Assembly: GCF_015767675.1 (NCBI RefSeq)
Contig: NZ_CP065218.1
Coordinates: 930,001 to 994,000 of the forward strand
Length of the DNA: 64,000 nt
Direction: 5' to 3'
DNA from: Vibrio navarrensis
GTDB taxonomy: Bacteria > Pseudomonadota > Gammaproteobacteria > Enterobacterales > Vibrionaceae
Shown: positions 18,771 through 28,785 of the stretch, piece by piece
How the letters are laid out: each line of letters starts with the position of its first letter
Numbering within the stretch: position 1 is the first letter of the stretch
Translations under genes and position numbers: made by a program
Notes under the pieces: model-generated
Told to the model about the DNA's origin: nothing
Databases searched by the model: none
The model's input: the letters and a program-made list of their open reading frames with translations, nothing else

Positions 18771-19142
18771 TTCGCTGGGTTGATTCAAGTCACGCACTTG
18801 ATCCGGTGGTGGATTTTGCCGAAAACGTTTGACGGCGATGGTGGTTTTTTCTTGCATGATGCATTTGGCGATGCGGTGCATGCCGTCAAAAACGCGGTAA
18901 TCTTCGGTGAGAATCACCGGGTAACTGAGATCCGCGTTATTAATCCGTCGGCAATGCTCTGCAATCGCGCGACAAGTCGGTCCGGGCCCGGAATCACCAA
19001 ACCAAGTGACTTCGTCCGGGCCACAAATATCCGCAATTGGGATCTCTTCGGTTGGCAACGTCTCGGCCAGTTGCCAGATCCGTTCAATCATCCAAACTGA
19101 TTGGATGCCATCATTAATTTCTACATATCTTGGTGTTGTCAC
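18768..19142 (-). CDS. Small ParB/sulfiredoxin-like protein
   Basis: 124 aa. The C-terminal part has a ParB-like nuclease-fold signature (YPVILTEDYRVFDGMHRIAKC, about residues 75-95). The rest does not match a plasmid partition protein, there is no HTH domain, and no parA is nearby. Such stand-alone ParB-fold proteins occur widely and their function is not known. It is monocistronic and convergent with the dehydrogenase gene. Confidence 0.65.
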   Translation of the reverse strand: MTTPRYVEINDGIQSVWMIERIWQLAETLPTEEIPIADICGPDEVTWFGDSGPGPTCRAIAEHCRRINNADLSYPVILTEDYRVFDGMHRIAKCIMQEKTTIAVKRFRQNPPPDQVRDLNQPSE

Positions 19143-19407
19143 GTTTTACTCGACTCCTTGAGTTAAATAAATGGCATGCGCAGTGATGCTCTTGATAACA
19201 ATTGGTGAACCTGTCGCGTGTTTTTTAGCACGAAAAATCCGTGGTTTTCCAGTCAGTTCGCGCTCAGCCCTTGAGCATAAACCATGTTAGGAATAACAAC
19301 GAATATTATTCATAACGATTAATTAAATTTTCTTTCAAATCCTTAACAATTGCCTAATTATGCGCGTGACCCCCAGCGCGGTGCTGGTTAAGTCTGGATA
19401 GCAAACT

Positions 19408-20442
19408 ATGAAATTATTAATCAAAGGACTGGTTTTGAGTGCGCTCTCTTTTAGCGCGGTCTCTCAGGCAGAGAGCGAAGTGCTGAACGTTTATGCTTGG
19501 GGGAGTTACCTACCTGAAGCTTCTCTAAAGGCGTTTGAGAAACAAGAAGGCGTCACGATTAACTATTCAACATTTGAAAATAATGAATCGATGTACACCA
19601 AACTCAAGCTGCTGAAAGGTGGCGGTTACGATGTGGTGTTTGCCTCCGCGTACTTCATCGAAAAAATGGGTCGGGAAGGGCTGTTGACCAAACTGGATCA
19701 CAGCAAAATCCCTAACATGAAAGACACGATGGATGGTCTGCTTGGTCAAGCGCACGATCCGAAAAACGACTACTCGCTGCCTTATATTTGGGGCATTACT
19801 GGTATTAGTTACAATGAAACCATGGTCGACGCCCCTCTGACTCGCTGGGCCGATCTGTGGGATAAAAAGTACGCGCAACAAGTGATGCTGATTGACGATA
19901 TCCGTGATGTTTTCGGTATGGCGTTAAAACTTAACGGCTTTAGTATCAACACTAAAAACGAAGCGGAAATCAAGAAAGCATACGAATCTTTGGTTGCGTT
20001 GAAGAATAACGTCTTACTGTATAACTCAGATGCGCCGCAAGTGCCGTATGTGTCTGGTGAAGCGTCTGTCGGCATGCAGTGGAACGGGAACGCCTACCAA
20101 GGCCAAGTGGAAATGCCAGAACTGAAGTTCGTGATGCCTGAAGAAGGCGCGGTTCTGTGGATGGATAACTTCACCATTCCATCTGGTAGTAAACACAAAG
20201 AATTGGCGCACAAGTTTGTTAACTTCATGTACCAACCAGAAAACCAAGCTGAGATTGTCAACAGCCTAGGCTACGCTTCAGCAACCAAATCTGGCCGTGA
20301 GTTGCTACCCGCTGAGTTGAAAAACAACCCAACCATCTTCCCATCAGATAAAGATATGAAGAAGGGAGAGTTTATTAATGATGTCGGTCCAGAAACGCTC
20401 GCGATTTATGAGAAATACTGGCAGCGCCTAAGAACGCAATAA
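19408..20442 (+). CDS. Spermidine/putrescine-binding periplasmic protein, PotD-like
   Basis: 344 aa. Signal peptide at residues 1-21 (SFSAVSQAES), then a type II periplasmic binding fold starting LNVYAWGSYLPEASLKAFEK, typical of PotD/PotF. Residues of polyamine sites such as the ISYNETMV and WMDNFTIPSGS regions are present. It would bind spermidine or putrescine for an ABC importer. No potABC genes are adjacent, so it either serves a transporter encoded elsewhere or acts as a polyamine sensor, as NspS does in V. cholerae. No MbaA-like partner is next to it. Confidence 0.88.
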   Translation: MKLLIKGLVLSALSFSAVSQAESEVLNVYAWGSYLPEASLKAFEKQEGVTINYSTFENNESMYTKLKLLKGGGYDVVFASAYFIEKMGREGLLTKLDHSKIPNMKDTMDGLLGQAHDPKNDYSLPYIWGITGISYNETMVDAPLTRWADLWDKKYAQQVMLIDDIRDVFGMALKLNGFSINTKNEAEIKKAYESLVALKNNVLLYNSDAPQVPYVSGEASVGMQWNGNAYQGQVEMPELKFVMPEEGAVLWMDNFTIPSGSKHKELAHKFVNFMYQPENQAEIVNSLGYASATKSGRELLPAELKNNPTIFPSDKDMKKGEFINDVGPETLAIYEKYWQRLRTQ

Positions 20443-20462
20443 GGCAAGAATGAGATTATCCC

Positions 20463-20490
20463 AAGGAGCGCAAAGGCGCTCCTTTTGTTT
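20463..20490 (+). terminator. Intrinsic terminator after the PotD-like gene
   Basis: AAGGAGCGC AAAG GCGCTCCTT stem-loop followed by TTGTTTT. Confidence 0.8.
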
Positions 20491-20663
20491 TGCCGTTACT
20501 AAATGCGAATGCTTAAGCGGCGCCACCCGATGCTTTGCCTACATCCATTTCGTGCTGTGCTTTTTGAATCGGTGTAAAAACATCGTTAGGAAACACTTGC
20601 TTTTTTTCACTCTTAATGGCACTAAAAGCACATATTTTGCGGAATTTTTCGAGAGAAAAGGAT

Positions 20664-21107
20664 ATGGACATCACCTTAAGCCACATCGATAAAAACAACT
20701 ACCAAGCTGTATGCCAATTAGAGTTGGCTAAGTATCAGGAAGAGCTGGTGGTCAGCAATACTTGGTCACTGATTGAATCTTTTTATCACGAGAATACCCA
20801 AGCGCGAGCGCTCTGCTTAGAGGGTAAACCCGTTGGCTTTATTATGTGGGAAATGGGTTCCGATTCTGTGGTCATACTGCGTCGTATTATGGTGGACTAT
20901 GCCCATCAGCGTCATGGTATTGGTCGTTGTGCCATTGATCTATTGTTAGCAGAAATGGCGAGCCTACCGGCGGTGAAAAAATTGCAGGTCGAATATCCAC
21001 GCAACAACCGAGCCGCGAAAGCTTTTTTTACGGCGGTCGGTTTTGATGTGGAAGAGGGGCAAAGTGACAGCAATATTCTCTCTGCCAGCATGCTAGTCGA
21101 CAAATAA
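20664..21107 (+). CDS. GNAT family N-acetyltransferase
   Basis: 147 aa from ATG 20664, which has GAGAAAAGG upstream; an in-frame ATG 48 bp earlier lacks a ribosome site. It is a complete GNAT domain with acetyl-CoA loop RRIMVDYAHQRHGIGRCAIDLL (about 73-95) and the distal NRAAKAFFTAVGFD motif (about 116-130). It resembles diamine/spermidine acetyltransferases of the BltD type, which fits the PotD-like gene 220 bp upstream, though that link is inference. A terminator follows. Confidence 0.85.
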   Translation: MDITLSHIDKNNYQAVCQLELAKYQEELVVSNTWSLIESFYHENTQARALCLEGKPVGFIMWEMGSDSVVILRRIMVDYAHQRHGIGRCAIDLLLAEMASLPAVKKLQVEYPRNNRAAKAFFTAVGFDVEEGQSDSNILSASMLVDK

Positions 21108-21139
21108 CAGCACCTTACGCCAATTTTCGTCCATATCGA

Positions 21140-21180
21140 TAATCCTGTGACTAAGCGATAGTCACGGGATTTTTTATTTT
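21140..21180 (+). terminator. Intrinsic terminator after the acetyltransferase gene
   Basis: TCCTGTGACTA AGCGA TAGTCACGGGA stem-loop followed by TTTTTTATTTTT. Between it and the next start at 21431 lies about 250 bp of AT-rich sequence with no gene I can see. Confidence 0.85.
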
Positions 21181-21430
21181 TCAATCCCTGTGTTTTCTAT
21201 TTAAAAGCATACCGTTTTATTTGATTTTGCTTAGAACAGAAACAATTTTTCCAATGATCTTGGCTTGTTTCAGGATCTACTACTTTAAATAATACTTAAT
21301 TAAAACATGATCTTCTGGGCAGAGTTTGAACAAATTTATAAAACGGCGTTGAATGAATAGGATGGAGTGGTATTTTGGTTATGAATAGATCTTTAACTCT
21401 ACTCATAATAAAAATATTAAGGGGTATTAC

Positions 21431-22618
21431 ATGAAAAAAATCATCTCCCTCTCTGCTCTTTGTGCATTAGCGCTTGTGGGTTGCCAGTCTGAAGAGACGA
21501 AAGTGACCACCATTTCTAACGACAAAGCGGGGGAAATTACCAATACAAAACGTGATTTGGCCAAACAACTGAGTGAACATTTTACGGAGTTAGAAGGTAC
21601 ACTGCGCGCCAATATCACTTCTGAGCAACTTAACGTTTCACTTTCCACTCTGGCTGAGCAGCAACCGAAAGCGCAATTTAGTCGCCAATTTATCCAAGCA
21701 GATAGCCAGATTCGTACATGGAAAGGCATCTCTGAATACACCGACGAACTCTTAGAAGTGCGCTTAGCCAATGAAGCGATGTTAGCCGCTTGGCAAAATG
21801 GCGAGCAAAGCCCACTGTTCGCCTTTGAGCCAACGGGTGATGATGAGCAGTGGCAGTACATTGAAGCCTTTGATATCAATGGACAAATACATCAGTTAAG
21901 TGTGAGTGAAATGCCGGAAGTGCCTGTTATCGTGATTGATAACAATAGCTCGGTCGAGTTGAAAGCAGGCTTACAAGCGATGAGAGCCGAAATGCAGCGC
22001 CTTGGTCAATCAACGGTCGTTTTGCCTTATCAGAATGAACGTGATCGCGCTGCAACGTCTGTGAAGGCGTTCGCAGCAGGAGAGGCACAGCCAATCCATA
22101 CCACGCAGCTGAAGAAAATTCGTCTAGCCGATGACCAAGAGCCATGGATCTCAGGAAAAGCAGAAATCTACGCCATTGTGACAGGGGTAAACCCAAGTCG
22201 TGATGAGCCTGCGCTTGATCTGGTCGAAATGCCTTATCTCGATTACGACAACAAAGATTACTACCCAAATCAAATTGTGATTCACTGGTCTCGCTACCGC
22301 TGGGGCGCCGCTGATATGGTGTTGATGGAGCAAGACGATGGTACGGATTACAAGCAGCTTGCCAAGCTGTTGGTACAGGTGGCGGAAGAGGTGCTCAAAG
22401 CCATTCCCGATCCAGAAGTGCAAGCCTACGCGATTATCCCGCAGCTGACGAACAAGATCATTGATGCCATTCCAGATGGTGCGCTAGCCAATGATGATGA
22501 CTTTGTCGATGTCTACTACACCTTGATGCAAGACACGTCGTATGTTGATCATCCGGGAGCGGGCGTAAACGCGGTAGTGACCTTGGAGCCGCTGACGATC
22601 AATCCAACCCGTCCATAA
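21431..22618 (+). CDS. Putative lipoprotein of unknown function, DUF3103-like
   Basis: 395 aa. A lipoprotein signal ends in LVGC with the lipidated Cys18. The mature protein is acidic and helical at first (to about residue 150), then mixed. It resembles the DUF3103 family known mainly from Vibrio and relatives (from memory, not verified). I see no catalytic motif. AAGGGGT precedes the ATG. It is monocistronic with a terminator downstream. Confidence 0.75.
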   Translation: MKKIISLSALCALALVGCQSEETKVTTISNDKAGEITNTKRDLAKQLSEHFTELEGTLRANITSEQLNVSLSTLAEQQPKAQFSRQFIQADSQIRTWKGISEYTDELLEVRLANEAMLAAWQNGEQSPLFAFEPTGDDEQWQYIEAFDINGQIHQLSVSEMPEVPVIVIDNNSSVELKAGLQAMRAEMQRLGQSTVVLPYQNERDRAATSVKAFAAGEAQPIHTTQLKKIRLADDQEPWISGKAEIYAIVTGVNPSRDEPALDLVEMPYLDYDNKDYYPNQIVIHWSRYRWGAADMVLMEQDDGTDYKQLAKLLVQVAEEVLKAIPDPEVQAYAIIPQLTNKIIDAIPDGALANDDDFVDVYYTLMQDTSYVDHPGAGVNAVVTLEPLTINPTRP

Positions 22619-22706
22619 GCACTATTCGTCTATAGGTATTATTTGTCCACAGGTACTACTCATCTATAGGCATAAGTCTCACGCCTGATAGGGCGAAATA
22701 AAAAGG

Positions 22707-22735
22707 TCGAGTTCCGAAGAACTCGACCTATTCCA
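22707..22735 (+). terminator. Intrinsic terminator
   Basis: AGGTCGAGTTC CGAA GAACTCGACCT, an 11-bp stem with a tetraloop, ends the lipoprotein transcript. Upstream, at 22627-22675, three degenerate copies of CTATAGGTAT / CCACAGGTAC / CTATAGGCAT occur. Confidence 0.75.
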
Positions 22736-22901
22736 GACGCGCAAGCGAAAGCGTCAATTCGTTTATATGCCGCTAATGTAATGACTTTCTTGTTGGCGTG
22801 TAAACAGTTAATACGCGCATTCACAAAAAAATCATATTCCTTGAAGTAGGATCATACATTGCGTCGTTAATCCGATTTAACTGAGGCTTTGCTGGAAAGG
22901 A

Positions 22902-23228
22902 TTACTGCTCGATCACGACTGCGGTACCGCTAGCAGAAACCATCAACATGCCGTTACTCTGGCCTAAGACTTCATAATCGATATCCACGCCAACAATCGC
23001 ATTAGCGCCTAAAGCGCGCGCTTTTTGCTCTAACTCTTCAAACGCTATGGTTCTTGCTCGCTCTAATTCTTTTTCGTAAGTACCAGAGCGTCCACCAACC
23101 ATATCTCTTATTCCCGCAAAAAGATCTTTAAATAAGTTTGCGCCAAGAATGGCTTCGCCTGCAATAACGCCTTTGTAGGCGATAATTCGCTTGCCTTCAA
23201 TTTGCGGAGTAGTTGTTACTATCATCAT
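22902..23228 (-). CDS. YbjQ family protein (UPF0145)
   Basis: 108 aa, the full length of the YbjQ family. The block [22 protein letters not shown] and the [15 protein letters not shown] motif are clear. Members form pentameric rings and are annotated as heavy-metal-binding without strong experimental support. It is monocistronic, minus strand. Confidence 0.92.
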   Translation of the reverse strand: MMIVTTTPQIEGKRIIAYKGVIAGEAILGANLFKDLFAGIRDMVGGRSGTYEKELERARTIAFEELEQKARALGANAIVGVDIDYEVLGQSNGMLMVSASGTAVVIEQ

Positions 23229-23345
23229 TTGCCCTCGTTTAGGTTAAAAGTTGCAATTAAATTTCTTCAGATAAGGGCAGGAGCAATTTATATTTTATCC
23301 AAGCAGATAGCAAGTTAGTATTTATTAAAAATCAAATCCTTAGAG

Positions 23346-26225
23346 TTAGAATTGATTTCTTAGATAATTCTTCACTCGCTCAATATGAGTATTTCGATCC
23401 ACCTCTGAGAACTGTTTTGGATTAACAAACGTTTTCGCGTATTTCTGATCCACTTCGCGCAGTAAAAAAAGCAGATAGATTTTTGGGTCAATATGCCCGG
23501 AGGTTGCCATATTAGTCATAATTTCCAGTGACTCAGCTAAGGATTTGCCTTTTTTATACGGGCGATCGTTTGAGGTTAACGCCTCAAACACATCCGCAAC
23601 CGCCATCACTCTTGCGGGAATCGATAACTGTTCTTCGCTTAAACCAAGCGGATAGCCTTTGCCATCCATGCGCTCGTGGTGGCCGCCCGCAATTTCCGGA
23701 ATATTTTTCAAATGCTCTGGATACGGCAGGCGATTGAGCATGACTTGTGTCTGAATGATGTGATCGTTGATGATAAAGCGCTCTTCATCATTCAAGGTGC
23801 CATAACGTATGGTGAGGTTGTGTAACTCACCACGATTGTATTTACAGTTGCCGGGTTTGAGCACATAAGGCTGTTGCCAGTTCTGGCTCGGATGACCACC
23901 TTGTTCCCACGGAATCATATGCACGGGTTTGTCGGCCAGCAACGGCTCCATGACGGGTAGCGATGGTTTGCTGGTGTGGCGTTTTTGCTCTATCCACGAT
24001 ACGCCGAGTTGATCATCTAGCGTGCGTTTCCACTCGCGTTGAGCGATCCTGCGCAGACGCTCGACATCTTGCTGCGCCATATCCTCGCTACCCACGTTAC
24101 ACCGGGCGACAAAAGCAAACTCCTCATCCAACTGGCGATGTTTCTCGTCTAGCGTCTGTTTGGCTTGTGCCGCTTCTACGCCATTGTAGAGCGCTTGCCA
24201 GTAGCTGACTTCTTCTTGCAATTTCAGCACTTCAAAGCGCATGCGGATTTCGTGGATGCGATCGTAAATCGTCTCAAGCTTGGTCGCTTTGTCGACCACA
24301 TATTCAGGGGTGGTCACTTTGCCGCAGTCATGCAGCCAAGCGGCCAGTTTGATCTCTTCCCACTGCTTGTTATTGACGGAAAAGTTGGGGAAGTATTTTT
24401 TGTCTCGATGAATTTCTTCCGTCAGCCAATTGACCAGTTGTGGCACGCGCTGACAATGCCCGCCAGTATAAGGGGATTTGGTATCAATCGCAGAGGCAAT
24501 CAGCTCGATAAAGGCGTTGAGCATCTCTTTTTGTTGTTGCATCTGGTCGATATTGTCTTTAGCAATTTGCGCGAAACTGAGCAGCTCGCGTAAAAAAGCA
24601 TGTTTATCCATTTGCGCATCGGTGGGAGTGCGCTCGTAACCGATAGTGACAATCCCGACCAGTGACTTTTCACGGTTGAGTAACGGGAAGAAGAAGATAT
24701 CCGTATTGAAAATGGTATCGTGATGGCGTTTTAACGCGTTCGAGGTACGGTCAAGGTGAATGGTTTCCCCCTCTTTCAACTGCGCCATCATCCAGGGCGT
24801 TTCGTTGATGAACTCATTGATGTCGATTTTGAGCGGAATAATGGCGTGATTCGCCGCTGTGCTCAGTTTCTTCTCTTCGTCGGATTGGATGTAAAGCATG
24901 ATGGTTTCTGCTTTGGTCACCAAATAGGCTTGATGGGCGATGGTTTTCGCTAGCAGGTCAAAATCTTGATTGCTGGCGGTATCTCGCAATAAACGCAGTA
25001 GATCGTGCAGAGTATGTTCCATCAACTCGATGGAGTTGGTTAGGTTCATCACCTCTTTAATCATGCTCTGTGGGTAGCGCGTGCGTTTGAAATCAAAACG
25101 GGCGATGTTGTCAGTAAGTAAGATTAAATTTTGCAGTGGTCTAGAGAGACGATTCGCCACCACCCAGACAATGGCAAAACAGATAAACAGCATCAGAATA
25201 GCCGTGACGACCTGCTTATCACGCATAGAAATCAAATCGCTGAGCAGTTCGTTGGTTGGCGTCGCCTCGGCGAGCGTCAACTGCACTCTGTCAGTCAGGT
25301 AGACAGGCGTCATGGTGAGTGACCACTCATCGCCCTGATATTGCTGAGTTTGGAAGCGCGTATTTCCCTGACCAATATTGTCAAGCAGAGGCGCAAATAA
25401 GGTAGAAAACGTCTTACTTTGTTGTAAATCCTGTCCTGTCTTATCCTCAGTTTCTAACTGATGCTGCGCCAACAGGCGACCTTCAGCATCGAGCAAGGCT
25501 AATTTTGTGCGTGGCGCAAAGGCGAGCGCCTCCATCTGGTTAGAAAGATTAGACAGGGTAAAATCGGCACCGATAACGTGTTGTCCGTCGGCTGATCTAC
25601 GTGACAATGTCACGCCATTGGTCTGCAAAAAGTAAAAAAAATATGGCTGAGTCAGCCGAATCTGCCCATCGGGCTCTGAATTGACAAACCAAGGTCGAAC
25701 TCTTGGGTCAAATTGATTGTCGTTTTGTAACCGATAGTCGACTTGTTGAAAATCTTGGTCGAGATAGACAAACTCGTTGCGACCATCGACGTGCGTGGTG
25801 TTAATTAAGAAATAAGCCCCCTCTGGCGCGTCAAAGCGGGTTCTCATCATCTCGGAAGTGAGCATTCGATACTGGGTGAATATGCCACTTTCCGAGGCAT
25901 GATAAAGTGCGACCAAATTGGGGTTTTGGTTAAAGATCAACGCCAGTGATTTGAGCCAAGGCGCCAATCTAGCGGCATCATTCTGCTCATCCAAAAACGC
26001 ACTTTCTGCCATGAAATTGAGCGTGGTCAGCACCGGGCTCACCGACGTTTGGTAGGACGATTCCAATTTGTGTGCGTGTTCAAGGCTGATGCCTTCGGCG
26101 CTTTTGCTGAGCAACGCTTGTGAATGGTTATAACTGATGGAAATCAACACAATACCGATGATAGTGGTTAAAACGAGAAACAGACTCGTAATATGTATGC
26201 TCAGCGGGTAGCGTTGTTTTTTCAT
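23346..26225 (-). CDS. HD-GYP cyclic di-GMP phosphodiesterase with periplasmic sensor
   Basis: 959 aa. TM1 at about 10-30, a large periplasmic dCache-like sensor (30-330), TM2 at about 337-357, HAMP, and a GAF-like domain (about 410-560). An HD-GYP domain follows with GHCQRVPQL, the metal motif LHDCGK and HHERMDGKGYP near the end. About 170 residues, including a coiled-coil stretch, are inserted between the HDxGK and the HHExxDGxGYP blocks, which is longer than usual. It should hydrolyse c-di-GMP in response to an external signal. It is monocistronic. Confidence 0.92.
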   Translation of the reverse strand: MKKQRYPLSIHITSLFLVLTTIIGIVLISISYNHSQALLSKSAEGISLEHAHKLESSYQTSVSPVLTTLNFMAESAFLDEQNDAARLAPWLKSLALIFNQNPNLVALYHASESGIFTQYRMLTSEMMRTRFDAPEGAYFLINTTHVDGRNEFVYLDQDFQQVDYRLQNDNQFDPRVRPWFVNSEPDGQIRLTQPYFFYFLQTNGVTLSRRSADGQHVIGADFTLSNLSNQMEALAFAPRTKLALLDAEGRLLAQHQLETEDKTGQDLQQSKTFSTLFAPLLDNIGQGNTRFQTQQYQGDEWSLTMTPVYLTDRVQLTLAEATPTNELLSDLISMRDKQVVTAILMLFICFAIVWVVANRLSRPLQNLILLTDNIARFDFKRTRYPQSMIKEVMNLTNSIELMEHTLHDLLRLLRDTASNQDFDLLAKTIAHQAYLVTKAETIMLYIQSDEEKKLSTAANHAIIPLKIDINEFINETPWMMAQLKEGETIHLDRTSNALKRHHDTIFNTDIFFFPLLNREKSLVGIVTIGYERTPTDAQMDKHAFLRELLSFAQIAKDNIDQMQQQKEMLNAFIELIASAIDTKSPYTGGHCQRVPQLVNWLTEEIHRDKKYFPNFSVNNKQWEEIKLAAWLHDCGKVTTPEYVVDKATKLETIYDRIHEIRMRFEVLKLQEEVSYWQALYNGVEAAQAKQTLDEKHRQLDEEFAFVARCNVGSEDMAQQDVERLRRIAQREWKRTLDDQLGVSWIEQKRHTSKPSLPVMEPLLADKPVHMIPWEQGGHPSQNWQQPYVLKPGNCKYNRGELHNLTIRYGTLNDEERFIINDHIIQTQVMLNRLPYPEHLKNIPEIAGGHHERMDGKGYPLGLSEEQLSIPARVMAVADVFEALTSNDRPYKKGKSLAESLEIMTNMATSGHIDPKIYLLFLLREVDQKYAKTFVNPKQFSEVDRNTHIERVKNYLRNQF

Positions 26226-26449
26226 TCAGTGCTCCGTGCTCTCAAACGTTGGGGGAAAGTGCACAACTCGCTGCTCCAACCGCAGCCACTGCTGTTGTGC
26301 TAGCGCATAGTATGTGTTTAATTTGTGCGCGCTTTTTTCTACGTCTGCTTAAGTATTGTCGAAATTAGCCGCCTTGCCAAAAAATAACTGGTTGATTTTT
26401 AGTCTGTATGCGCTAGCGTGTTACTGGCATGCTTCAGGGAGGAAAAGCC

Positions 26450-26890
26450 ATGTTGACCTTGAATTATCATATTGAGATAGACGCAACACCGGAAAAGGTG
26501 TGGCAGGTGTTGACCGATCTGGAACTGTACAAACAGTGGGCAACCGCTTTCTCACCGCAATCGCAATTCTCTGGTGATTGGCGCGAAGGTGAAGACATCA
26601 AATTTTTTGACCCCGAAATGGGCGGGACCCGAGCCGTCATCGATGCCATTGAACCCAGCCGCAATATCGAGCTTCACCATGTGGCGATTTTCAATCCAGA
26701 TCATGTGCAAGATATCGACAGTGATGTCGCCTGCAAATGGATTGGCTCCAAAGAGCGTTATCAACTGCGCCCCAAAGAGGGCAAACTACTGCTAATGGTG
26801 ACCATCACCACCCACAGTGACTTTGTCTCCATGTTCAATCACGGTTGGGAAAGGGCGTTGCCGCTGATTAAAGTACTCAGTGAACGCTAG
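26450..26890 (+). CDS. SRPBCC (START-like) superfamily protein
   Basis: 146 aa from ATG 26450, chosen for its GGGAGG ribosome site. It begins with the hallmark IEIDATPEKVWQVLTDLELYKQW and continues through the PxSQFSGDWREGEDIKFF and helix-grip C-terminal helix (FNHGWERALPLIK). The fold forms a hydrophobic pocket for lipids or small molecules. The ligand is unknown. It probably forms a short transcript with the PHP gene 66 bp downstream. Confidence 0.85.
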   Translation: MLTLNYHIEIDATPEKVWQVLTDLELYKQWATAFSPQSQFSGDWREGEDIKFFDPEMGGTRAVIDAIEPSRNIELHHVAIFNPDHVQDIDSDVACKWIGSKERYQLRPKEGKLLLMVTITTHSDFVSMFNHGWERALPLIKVLSER

Positions 26891-26956
26891 TTTTTACGGG
26901 CTCTCGTTTGCCTAACGGGGTAAACTAACCGCACTGATAGCGCGATGCAGAGAGTG

Positions 26957-27709
26957 ATGATGGAACTGAAGATTGATACGCACACCCACACTTACGCCAG
27001 TGGTCATGCTTACAGCACACTGATTGAAAACGCACAATGTGCTAAAGAAAATGGCTTAGCCATGTTTTGCAGCACCGATCATGCGGAATCGATGCCGGGA
27101 GCGCCACACTATTGGTTTTTCTCCAACCAGCGTGTGTTGCCGCGTTTTATCCACGACGTCGCGATTCTTCGAGGTGTCGAAGCGAACATCTTAAACACCG
27201 AAGGCGAAATTGATATTCCGCTCAGTGTGGACCCCAATCTGGATTGGGTGATCGCCAGTTTTCACGAGCCCGTGTTTGTCCCTTCAAGCAAAGAAGCCCA
27301 TACCCAAGCTTTGATCAATGTAATCAAAAATGGCCGCGTCGATGCACTCGGCCATCTGGGTAATCCGCACTTTGATTTTGATTTCACCGCCGTGCTGCAA
27401 TGCGCCAAAGAGTATGACGTGGCGATTGAGATCAACAACTCCACTTTACGTGGCCACAGCCGAGTGGGCAGTGTCGAGCGCTGTTACGAAATCGCCCGAG
27501 TCGGCAAAGCCATTGGCGTCTATTTCACGACCGGAAGCGATGCCCATTTTTGTCAAGATGTCGGAAAACTCGATCTGGCTAGTGAGCTGCTGGATAAGGT
27601 TGGCATTGAATCCACTCAGGTGATCACGCATTCTGCCAAGCAGTTTCTCGCCTTTCTTGCGCTGCGTGGTCGAGGAGAGATTGCCGAATTTGCCCATTTG
27701 AGTCTGTGA
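26957..27709 (+). CDS. PHP-domain phosphatase, YcdX family
   Basis: 250 aa from the ATG pair at 26957. The metal-binding PHP signatures are present: [38 protein letters not shown] and SDAHF. E. coli YcdX is a trinuclear-zinc phosphatase connected to swarming motility and possibly pyridoxal phosphate. All expected ligands (His/Asp/Glu) are visible. It lies downstream of the SRPBCC gene. Confidence 0.9.
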   Translation: MMELKIDTHTHTYASGHAYSTLIENAQCAKENGLAMFCSTDHAESMPGAPHYWFFSNQRVLPRFIHDVAILRGVEANILNTEGEIDIPLSVDPNLDWVIASFHEPVFVPSSKEAHTQALINVIKNGRVDALGHLGNPHFDFDFTAVLQCAKEYDVAIEINNSTLRGHSRVGSVERCYEIARVGKAIGVYFTTGSDAHFCQDVGKLDLASELLDKVGIESTQVITHSAKQFLAFLALRGRGEIAEFAHLSL

Positions 27710-27791
27710 CTTTTTACATTTTCTTTGCTTATTTTTCGCGGGCTATGCAGTACACTAGCGGCGAAAAAATGATAAGAACAACGGAGAAGTA

Positions 27792-28190
27792 ATGAAGTTT
27801 GGTTCAATTTTGCTCGGCTCAGCACTGATTTTGTCTTCCTTCCACGGCGCAGCGAATGCGGCTGGAGTGGACTTAAAACAAAACATGCAACAGATGAAAC
27901 TGGAGTTTCGTCATGCAGCAGAAGCGCAAGATATTAACAGCATGCAGGCGGCGGTGACGCAACTGCAAGCACTGGTTGAAAGCTCTAAGCGAGGCATCTA
28001 CCCTGCCGAGAAAGATGGCGTTTACCAAGAAGGTTTTAACAAGCTGTCGGTAGTGCTGAGTAAAATCGATCAAGAGCTAAAGCAGGGCGATCTGCAACAA
28101 GCAAAACAAGCACTGCGTGAGATTGACCAGCTGCGCGAAGAGTATCACGACAAGCGTAACCCGAGTATCTGGAGCAAGCTGTTCGGCTAA
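27792..28190 (+). CDS. cybC: Cytochrome b562, periplasmic
   Basis: 132 aa. Signal peptide at 1-23 (SSFHGAANAAG), then a four-helix bundle. The two axial haem ligands of cytochrome b562 are conserved: Met in DLKQNMQQM near the mature N-terminus, and His in EEYHDKR near the C-terminus. It is a small periplasmic b-type cytochrome whose physiological role in E. coli is still uncertain; it binds haem non-covalently (no CxxCH). GGAGAAG precedes the ATG. Confidence 0.85.
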   Translation: MKFGSILLGSALILSSFHGAANAAGVDLKQNMQQMKLEFRHAAEAQDINSMQAAVTQLQALVESSKRGIYPAEKDGVYQEGFNKLSVVLSKIDQELKQGDLQQAKQALREIDQLREEYHDKRNPSIWSKLFG

Positions 28191-28225
28191 GCCTCTCTCT
28201 TATCACATTAACGATCAACCCGCTT

Positions 28226-28256
28226 TAACCCGCTTTTAAGCGGGTTTTCTTTTGCC
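28226..28256 (+). terminator. Intrinsic terminator after cybC
   Basis: ACCCGCTT TTAA GCGGGT followed by TTTCTTTT. Confidence 0.75.
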
Positions 28257-28365
28257 GTTTTTCATGCGGTTACTGGATTGATGTGATGAACAAATCAGTT
28301 ATTTGTTGCCATTTTTGCAAGCCATGCCGCTTTACTATAAGCTTTTTGCAAACCTTCAACCCGTA

Positions 28366-28731
28366 ATGGCAATGCGTTTCTCCCGATTCAATCGCGCTAT
28401 GTTGCTGGCAACCGCCTTGAGCTGGACGCTGGTATCACTGATGCCTGTTATCAATGCACATGGTAGCAGCGCTGGCGTGTGGGCGACACTTTGTACACTG
28501 AACGGGTTTGAACTAGTACAGATCGAAGAGGGCGATCAAAGGCCAACTCACAGCGGCAAGCCCTGTCCGTTCAGCCATTTTTCTTCTTTTCATCAAGATT
28601 CACTTCCAACTACACCATTACTTTCCCGACTGAGCTTCGTTATTTCAGACAGCTACACTTTTTTGGCTCTAAGTGTACGATTTGAAAGACAAGTTCCGAG
28701 AGGGCCGCCGTTGCCTCCTTTTGTTGCTTAA
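28366..28731 (+). CDS. DUF2946-like small membrane or secreted protein
   Basis: About 121 aa from ATG 28366 (ATG 28372 is equally possible; no strong ribosome site is seen at either). One hydrophobic N-terminal segment (LLATALSWTLVSLMPVINA) is followed by a Cys-containing region (SGKPCPFSHFSSF) and a proline-rich tail (VPRGPPLPPF). This layout matches DUF2946, a family often near TonB or copper genes, but none is adjacent here. The call is from layout and memory only. Confidence 0.55.
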   Translation: MAMRFSRFNRAMLLATALSWTLVSLMPVINAHGSSAGVWATLCTLNGFELVQIEEGDQRPTHSGKPCPFSHFSSFHQDSLPTTPLLSRLSFVISDSYTFLALSVRFERQVPRGPPLPPFVA

Positions 28732-28785
28732 ACCCTTGCTGCTCACCTCTCCTCGTTTACATCACGTTGCCTTTTCTTAAGCGCG

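Noticed and set aside
18768..19142. Chromosome partition ParB
   Set aside because: Only the ParB-like fold is present; it is too short, has no HTH, and no parA or parS is nearby.
20450..20692. 80-codon open frame after the PotD-like gene
   Set aside because: Starts in a terminator, overlaps the real acetyltransferase start, and has no ribosome site.
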